Shown: piece by piece, positions 7,240 to 9,521 of the stretch
How positions within the stretch are numbered: the stretch's first letter is position 1
Layout of the letters: each line of letters begins with the position of its first letter
Source: WHTB01 sp050699035
GTDB taxonomy: Bacteria > Actinomycetota > Actinomycetes > Propionibacteriales > Nocardioidaceae
Direction of reading: 5' to 3'
Assembly: GCA_050699035.1 (NCBI GenBank)
Contig: JBOHDE010000157.1
Coordinates: 1 to 9,521 of the forward strand
Length of the DNA stretch: 9,521 nt
Translations under genes and position numbers: made by a program
Notes under the pieces: model-generated
What the model saw: the letters and a program-made list of their open reading frames with translations, nothing else
What the model was told of the DNA's origin: nothing
Database searches by the model: none

Positions 7240-7977
7240 GTGTTCATCTACCGCGACCAGCGCGACCGCGCCGCCGTGGCGTTCACCGACCGCCACGGCG
7301 GCGTGAGCGCGTCACCTTTCGACTCGCTCAACCTGGGCGCCGCCGCGGGTGACCGGGCGGCCGACGTCGAGCGCAACCTGGTCATCGCCGTCGAGGCGTT
7401 CGGCGCCGACCCGGCCCAGGTCGCCCGGATGAACCAGGTGCACGGCCGCGACGTCGCCGTGATGCGAGCGGCGCCGGCCGCCGACGACCGGCCGCGGGCC
7501 GACGGCATGGTCACCGACCAGCCCGGCCTGACGCTGGTGGTGCGGGTGGCAGACTGCGTGCCCGTGCTTCTCGCCGACCCGCAGGCCGGGCTGGTCGGCT
7601 GTGCACACGCCGGCCGGATCGGGCTCGCGGCAGGCGTCGTGCCCCGCACGGTCGAGGCGCTGCGGGAGCTCGGCGCGGAGCGGCTCACCGCGTGGGTGGG
7701 GCCGCACGTCTGCGGTGCCTGCTACGAGGTCCCCGAGCAGCTGCGGGCCGACGTGGGAGCGATCGCACCCGAGGCCGTCGCCACCACCGCGTGGGGGACC
7801 CCGTCGCTCGACCTCGGCGCCGGGGTCCGGGCGCAGCTGCTGGCGGCAGGCTGCGAGGTCGTCGACGCCGCCTGCTGCACGCGTGAGTCGCCCGACCTCT
7901 ACTCCTACCGCCGCGACGGCGCGAAGTCCGGCCGGTCCGCCGGTTTCGTGCGGCTGCTGCCGGAGGCGAGCCGATGA
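7240..7977 (+). CDS. pgeF: PgeF/YfiH family multi-copper-oxidase-like purine nucleoside phosphorylase
   Basis: This is a member of the DUF152 (YfiH/YlmD/LACC1) family. Characterised members are zinc-dependent purine nucleoside phosphorylases or deaminases, and E. coli YfiH is linked to editing of wrongly built peptidoglycan precursors, which suits a place in the dcw cluster. The product is 245 aa, full length. The metal ligands are present: His68 in NQVHG, Cys106 in VADCVPV and His123 in CAHAG, closely matching YfiH His71/Cys107/His124. Also seen are TDRHGGVSASPFDSLNLG near the N-terminus, GPHVCGACYEVP, and SYRRDG near the C-terminus. The canonical HAGWRG loop reads HAGRIG. GTG 7240 is the first start after ftsZ (15-nt gap) and has only a weak Shine-Dalgarno, suggesting coupling to ftsZ. 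Its stop overlaps the yggS start. The substrate in this organism is inferred. Confidence 0.9.
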   Translation: MFIYRDQRDRAAVAFTDRHGGVSASPFDSLNLGAAAGDRAADVERNLVIAVEAFGADPAQVARMNQVHGRDVAVMRAAPAADDRPRADGMVTDQPGLTLVVRVADCVPVLLADPQAGLVGCAHAGRIGLAAGVVPRTVEALRELGAERLTAWVGPHVCGACYEVPEQLRADVGAIAPEAVATTAWGTPSLDLGAGVRAQLLAAGCEVVDAACCTRESPDLYSYRRDGAKSGRSAGFVRLLPEASR

Positions 7978-8675
7978 CGCGCGGCGCCGAGGTCGCCGCG
8001 AACCTCGAGCGGCTGCGAGAGCGGATCGAGCGGGCCTGCGCCGCGGTCGACCGACCCGCCGACGGCGTACGCACGATCGTGGTCACCAAGACGTTTCCGG
8101 CCAGCGACGTACGGCTGCTCGCGGAGCTCGGCGTGCGCGACGTGGGGGAGAACCGCCATCAGGAGGCCGTCGCGAAGTACCAGGAGTGCCGCGACCTCGA
8201 CCTGCGGTGGCACTTCGTCGGTGCGGTTCAGTCCAACAAGGCGGCCGCCGTGGCGGCGTACGCCGACGTCGTGCACTCGATCGACCGCCCCAAGCTGGTC
8301 GCCGCACTGGACCAGGGCGCGCATGCGGCCGACCGGCGCGTCGGGTGCCTGGTCCAGGTCAGCCTGGACGAGCCGGGTGCGCAGCAGGGACGCAGCGGGG
8401 CCGACCCCGACCGGGTGGACGCGCTGGCCGAGCTGGTCAGCCGGGCCGGACGGCTCGACCTGTTGGGCGTGATGGGGGTGGCACCGCTCGACGGCGACCC
8501 CGACAAGGCGTTCGCGCGACTCGCCGACGTGGCGGCCGGTGTGCGGGCCAGGTTCCCTGCTGCGACCGTGATCTCGGCGGGCATGAGCGGCGACCTCGAA
8601 GCTGCTCTCGGACGTGGCGCGACACACGTGCGTGTCGGCACCGCGGTCCTCGGTGCGAGGGGTGCAAAAGGGTAA
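7974..8675 (+). CDS. yggS: YggS family pyridoxal phosphate homeostasis protein
   Basis: YggS/PLPBP (YlmE in Bacillus) is a single-domain, fold-type III PLP-binding protein with no known catalytic reaction; it controls free PLP and affects amino-acid metabolism. The product is 233 aa, normal length. Lys39 in VVTKTF is the expected PLP-binding lysine. GENRHQE, RWHFVGAVQSNK, LVQVSLDE and GVMGVAPL follow the barrel order, and the phosphate-binding end reads SAGMSGDLEAA then GATHVRVGTAVLG. ATG 7974 overlaps the pgeF stop as ATGA and has GGAGG at 7962-7966. In Actinobacteria and Firmicutes the gene is commonly next to sepF. The stop TAA at 8673-8675 shares its last base with the ATG of a 12-codon reading frame leading into sepF. 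Confidence 0.94.
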   Translation: MTRGAEVAANLERLRERIERACAAVDRPADGVRTIVVTKTFPASDVRLLAELGVRDVGENRHQEAVAKYQECRDLDLRWHFVGAVQSNKAAAVAAYADVVHSIDRPKLVAALDQGAHAADRRVGCLVQVSLDEPGAQQGRSGADPDRVDALAELVSRAGRLDLLGVMGVAPLDGDPDKAFARLADVAAGVRARFPAATVISAGMSGDLEAALGRGATHVRVGTAVLGARGAKG

Positions 8676-8678
8676 TGT
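8673..8678 (+). promoter_or_regulatory. Possible -10 box ahead of sepF
   Basis: TAATGT fits TANNNT and sits 38 nt before the sepF ATG in an otherwise GC-rich area, just after an A-run (8666-8669). The -35 region (TCGGTG near 8650) is poor, so it could be chance. If real, sepF and yggT have their own internal promoter besides read-through. Confidence 0.25.
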
Positions 8679-8713
8679 CAACGACGGCGGATCCAGCTAC
8701 CGGAGGTCATTGA
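8675..8713 (+). other. Mini-ORF (12 codons) immediately upstream of sepF
   Basis: An ATG at 8675, overlapping the yggS stop as TAATG, opens the peptide MSTTADPATGGH and closes with TGA at 8711-8713, three bases before the sepF ATG. It is in the same frame as sepF. Its 3' half contains the sepF Shine-Dalgarno GGAGG (8702-8706). It could be a translated leader that couples yggS to sepF translation, or an accident. Too short to judge by codon use. Confidence 0.3.
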
Positions 8714-8716
8714 GTC

Positions 8717-9202
8717 ATGGCGGGCGCGATGCGCAAGGTGGGTGTCTACCTCGGCCTGGTCGAGGACACCGATCGCTACGAGGACGACTTCGAGGACTAC
8801 GACACGTACGACGACGCGGAGCGGCAGCGCGACCCGCGCCCGGTCAAGGCGGTCCGCACCGAGCCCGACACCGTGGCGCAGCTGTCCGAGCGTCGCCGGC
8901 CGACCGCCGTGGCGACCGCGGAGTTCTCCAGGATCACCACGCTCCACCCGCGCACGTACAACGAGGCGCGCACGATCGGCGAGAACTTCCGGTCCGGTGT
9001 CCCGGTGATCATGAACCTCACCGAGATGGACGACAGCGACGCCAAGCGGCTGGTCGACTTCGCGGCCGGCCTGGTGTTCTCGGTGCACGGAAGCATCGAG
9101 CGGGTCACCAGCAAGGTGTTCCTGTTGTCACCACCGAACGTCACCGTGGCGGCCGAGGACAAGCAGCGCATCGCCGAGGGCGGCTTCTTCAACCAGTCCT
9201 GA
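8717..9202 (+). CDS. sepF: Cell division protein SepF (FtsZ membrane anchor)
   Basis: SepF binds the C-terminal peptide of FtsZ and tethers the Z-ring to the membrane; in actinobacteria it takes over the role of FtsA. The product is 161 aa. The N-terminus MAGAMRKVGVYLGLVED can form the amphipathic membrane-binding helix. It is followed by a very acidic, Tyr/Asp-rich linker (about 18-37: YEDDFEDYDTYDD) and a disordered Arg/Pro region. The C-terminal SepF (DUF552) domain runs from about residue 73: ITTLHPRTYNEARTIGE, then VPVIMNLTEMDDSDAKRLVDFAAGLVF, and SKVFLLSPPNVTV. ATG 8717 has GGAGG at 8702-8706 (10-nt spacing); an in-frame ATG at 8729 would remove part of the helix and is less likely. Two genes separate it from ftsZ, the usual actinobacterial order. 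Confidence 0.96.
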   Translation: MAGAMRKVGVYLGLVEDTDRYEDDFEDYDTYDDAERQRDPRPVKAVRTEPDTVAQLSERRRPTAVATAEFSRITTLHPRTYNEARTIGENFRSGVPVIMNLTEMDDSDAKRLVDFAAGLVFSVHGSIERVTSKVFLLSPPNVTVAAEDKQRIAEGGFFNQS

Positions 9203-9209
9203 AGCCCGG

Positions 9210-9215
9210 TACCGT
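9210..9215 (+). promoter_or_regulatory. Possible -10 box ahead of yggT
   Basis: TACCGT, preceded by GG and lying in the 63-nt gap after sepF, fits TANNNT. TTCAAC (9188-9193) lies 16 nt upstream as a loose -35. Nearby TTGACG (9229-9234) looks like a better -35, but its -10 would fall on the yggT ribosome binding site, where nothing fits. Weak evidence overall. Confidence 0.25.
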
Positions 9216-9265
9216 GGTGGCAGGGCAGTTGACGCTGCTTTCCGTTCTCTTCCCCAGGAGCATGC

Positions 9266-9521
9266 GTGGCTCAGACGGTCGGCGGTGTGATCGAGTTGCT
9301 GCTGTGGTTGGCCCTCGGCCTGCTACTGGTGCGGTTCGTGGTCGACTGGGTGCAGGTGTTCGCCCGTTCGTGGCAGCCCAGGGGTCCGCTGCTCGTCGTC
9401 CTCGAAGGCGTCTACAGCGCCACCGATCCACCGCTGCATGCTCTGCGTCGAGTCATTCCACCGCTACGATTTGGGGGGATCGCGCTCGATCTGTCCTTCA
9501 TGGTCCTGCTGCTGATCGTCT
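9266..9521 (+). CDS. yggT: YggT family integral membrane protein, 3'-truncated
   Basis: The frame from GTG 9266 stays open to the window end (85 codons visible). AGGAG at 9256-9260 precedes the start by 5 nt. The peptide has a first hydrophobic helix, IELLLWLALGLLLVRFVVDW (about residues 9-28), then the YggT family signature around SATDPPLHALRRVIPP with RFGGIALDLSF, and the beginning of a second helix, FMVLLLIV, cut by the window edge. YggT proteins are about 90-100 aa with two membrane helices; a role in osmotic tolerance or in division is suspected but not established. The position between sepF and (outside this window) probably divIVA is typical of Actinobacteria. An ATG at 9262 is in another frame and gives a non-family peptide. 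Confidence 0.9.
   Translation, partial: MAQTVGGVIELLLWLALGLLLVRFVVDWVQVFARSWQPRGPLLVVLEGVYSATDPPLHALRRVIPPLRFGGIALDLSFMVLLLIV

Noticed and set aside
8620..8637. Palindrome CGACAC-N6-GTGTCG near the end of yggS
   Set aside because: It lies in codons for the conserved THVRVG phosphate-binding segment and has short arms in GC-rich DNA, so chance and protein constraint explain it.
9229..9257. TTGACG as the -35 of a yggT promoter
   Set aside because: No -10-like hexamer exists at 16-18 nt downstream and the start point would fall on or after the ribosome binding site.
1..9521. A novel system (defence, mobile, biosynthetic) hidden in the cluster
   Set aside because: All ten genes are standard dcw-cluster members in the usual actinobacterial order, with no insertion, composition break, integrase, transposase or repeat array.

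Overview
The window is a GC-rich stretch whose genes all read on the + strand. It carries the 3' part of an actinobacterial division and cell wall (dcw) cluster: murD (5'-truncated) - ftsW - murG - murC - ftsQ - ftsZ - pgeF (yfiH/ylmD) - yggS - sepF - yggT (3'-truncated). This order, the lack of ftsA, the presence of SepF and the actinobacterial protein features point to a high-GC actinomycete. Those features are an FtsZ tail ending DIPDFLK, a MurG with GGGSAGH and a SepF beginning MAGAMRKVGVYLGLVED. A Nocardioidaceae/Propionibacteriales-type genome is my guess; the sequence alone does not prove the family.

Region 1 (1-5733) is the peptidoglycan precursor and divisome block. MurD and MurC are amino-acid ligases of the cytoplasmic pathway, MurG makes lipid II, FtsW polymerises it at the septum, and FtsQ is the bitopic scaffold of the late divisome. 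Genes are packed tightly (gaps of 24, 3 and 10 nt and one 4-nt ATGA overlap), so they should form one transcript.

Region 2 (5734-6000) is the only sizeable non-coding gap, 267 nt. It holds a 57-nt hairpin with perfect 19-bp arms, a second weaker nested hairpin, an AT-rich promoter-like segment (TTGACA, TATAAC), and a small inverted repeat just downstream of that segment. It probably uncouples ftsZ from the upstream genes by ending or damping transcription and restarting it.

Region 3 (6001-9521) has ftsZ, then two metabolic housekeeping genes usually found here in Actinobacteria and Firmicutes (pgeF and the PLP-homeostasis gene yggS), then sepF, which encodes the membrane anchor of FtsZ, and the start of yggT. 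The gaps before sepF (41 nt) and yggT (63 nt) may hold weak internal promoters. A 12-codon mini-ORF sits directly in front of sepF.

I found no mobile element, CRISPR array, tRNA/rRNA, toxin-antitoxin or defence system. The coding content is ordinary. The points that deserve a second look are the ftsQ-ftsZ intergenic structures, a lone TTA codon in ftsZ, and the sepF leader ORF.
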